In this document: piece by piece, positions 5,038-5,573 of the stretch
Layout: the number at the start of each line of letters is the position of its first letter
How positions within the stretch are numbered: position 1 is the stretch's first letter
From: Spirochaetota bacterium
GTDB lineage: Bacteria; Spirochaetota; Leptospiria; Turneriellales; Turneriellaceae
Assembly (NCBI GenBank): GCA_029561505.1
Contig: JAKQXK010000196.1
Coordinates: 1-5,573, forward strand
Length of the DNA stretch: 5,573 nucleotides
Direction of reading: 5' to 3'
The notes under the pieces: model-generated
The model's input: only the letters and a program-made list of their open reading frames with translations
Told to the model about the DNA's origin: nothing
The model's database searches: none
Position numbers and translations under genes: made by a program

Positions 5038-5573
5038 TTGAGTTCGGGTCTCTTCACCGTGGTTGCATCATTTCGCCCTAAATTTCTGCTTCTGCTTCTG
5101 TCACCTGCAATGCTGGCGGGTTGCAAGCAGGATATCGGCGAACTTCTGCGCGATGCAAACCGATCAGCTGCCATCGCCAGCTATAAAGACCCGGCCCCGC
5201 TACCCAAAAGTGATATTAACGGTGATGGATACGCCGACATAGTGGTCGGGGCGTTCGCGGGTGGTAATCCGTTTGGGTCGGGTATTGCCTACGTGCTCTA
5301 TGGCAGCGCGACGGGAATAAGTGCACCCGCAGCGAACAACTGCACCTACCCCGCCTGTACTGAGATTGAAAACCCTGAAGACGAAAATTCAGGTGGCTTC
5401 AACTCATTTGCAACTGCATATTCCATCGCGGGTGATGTGAATGGTGACGGGTATGCCGACATCGTCATCGGTGCCGCCAATAATGGTGTCGCCAACACAC
5501 CAGCTGGCCTCGCCGATAACCGCGGTGCAATCTACCTCTTTTATGGTTCTGCCTCTGGTATCACCGCGTATCC
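5038..5573 (+). CDS. FG-GAP (integrin-alpha-like) repeat lipoprotein, partial (3' end outside window)
   Basis: The frame is open from a TTG at 5038 to the window edge (178 codons and two bases). The signal peptide has a basic segment (FRPK), a leucine run and the lipobox LAGC, placing the lipidated cysteine at residue 29, or 22 if the GTG at 5059 is the true start. Two FG-GAP repeats are visible, each with a calcium-binding loop: DINGDGYAD at residues 59-67 and DVNGDGYAD at 133-141. Each is followed by I(V)VGA or IVIGA and later by YVLYGSATGI or YLFYGSASGI, the usual repeat layout. A full domain normally needs about seven such blades, so much of the gene probably lies beyond the window. Cys102 and Cys107 form a short loop between the blades. 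FG-GAP proteins are known as calcium-binding beta-propellers in integrins and many bacterial surface proteins. Here the ligand is unknown. It is the last visible gene of the rightward group. Confidence 0.88.
   Translation, partial: MSSGLFTVVASFRPKFLLLLLSPAMLAGCKQDIGELLRDANRSAAIASYKDPAPLPKSDINGDGYADIVVGAFAGGNPFGSGIAYVLYGSATGISAPAANNCTYPACTEIENPEDENSGGFNSFATAYSIAGDVNGDGYADIVIGAANNGVANTPAGLADNRGAIYLFYGSASGITAY
5212..5472 (+). repeat. Two FG-GAP calcium-loop repeats
   Basis: The coding segments 5212-5250 and 5434-5472 encode nearly identical 13-residue motifs, D-(I/V)-NGDGYADIV-(V/I)-G, offset by 222 bases (74 residues). The DNA has drifted mostly at third positions, so the repeat is held by protein selection rather than by recent duplication. 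Confidence 0.8.

Overview
The window looks like chromosome from a spirochaete of the family Leptospiraceae. The strongest pointer is the C-terminal domain of the gene at 1501-2901, which I recognise as DUF1554, a family known mainly from Leptospira and relatives. The density of lipoproteins with Ig-like, NHL and FG-GAP modules also fits. The base composition looks roughly balanced and so higher in G+C than typical Leptospira, which would suit a relative such as Turneriella. That genus-level suggestion is inference from memory, not a database result.

Layout: two gene groups diverge from a short intergenic region (about 2902-3019). The leftward group runs in the order DUF1554/Ig lipoprotein (1501-2901), small two-helix membrane protein (1248-1481), unrecognised lipoprotein (564-1226), and an Ig plus NHL-repeat protein cut by the left window edge (1-523). 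Its gaps are 19, 21 and 40 bases, so it is probably one operon. The rightward group has a small secreted helical protein (3026-3346), a 364-residue secreted protein (3456-4550), a lipoprotein (4552-5031) and an FG-GAP repeat lipoprotein cut by the right edge (5038-5573). Its last three genes are almost contiguous (1 and 6 bases apart). A 109-base gap with a weak hairpin separates the first gene from them.

Seven of the eight genes carry an export signal (five lipoprotein-type, two ordinary signal peptides) and the eighth is a membrane protein. No enzyme, regulator, transport component or mobile element is visible. The domains that can be named (tandem Ig-like, DUF1554, NHL propeller, FG-GAP propeller) are extracellular binding or scaffold modules. 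The simplest reading is a cell-envelope or surface-display locus. What it binds cannot be read from the sequence. No tRNA, rRNA, CRISPR array, insertion sequence or origin was seen.
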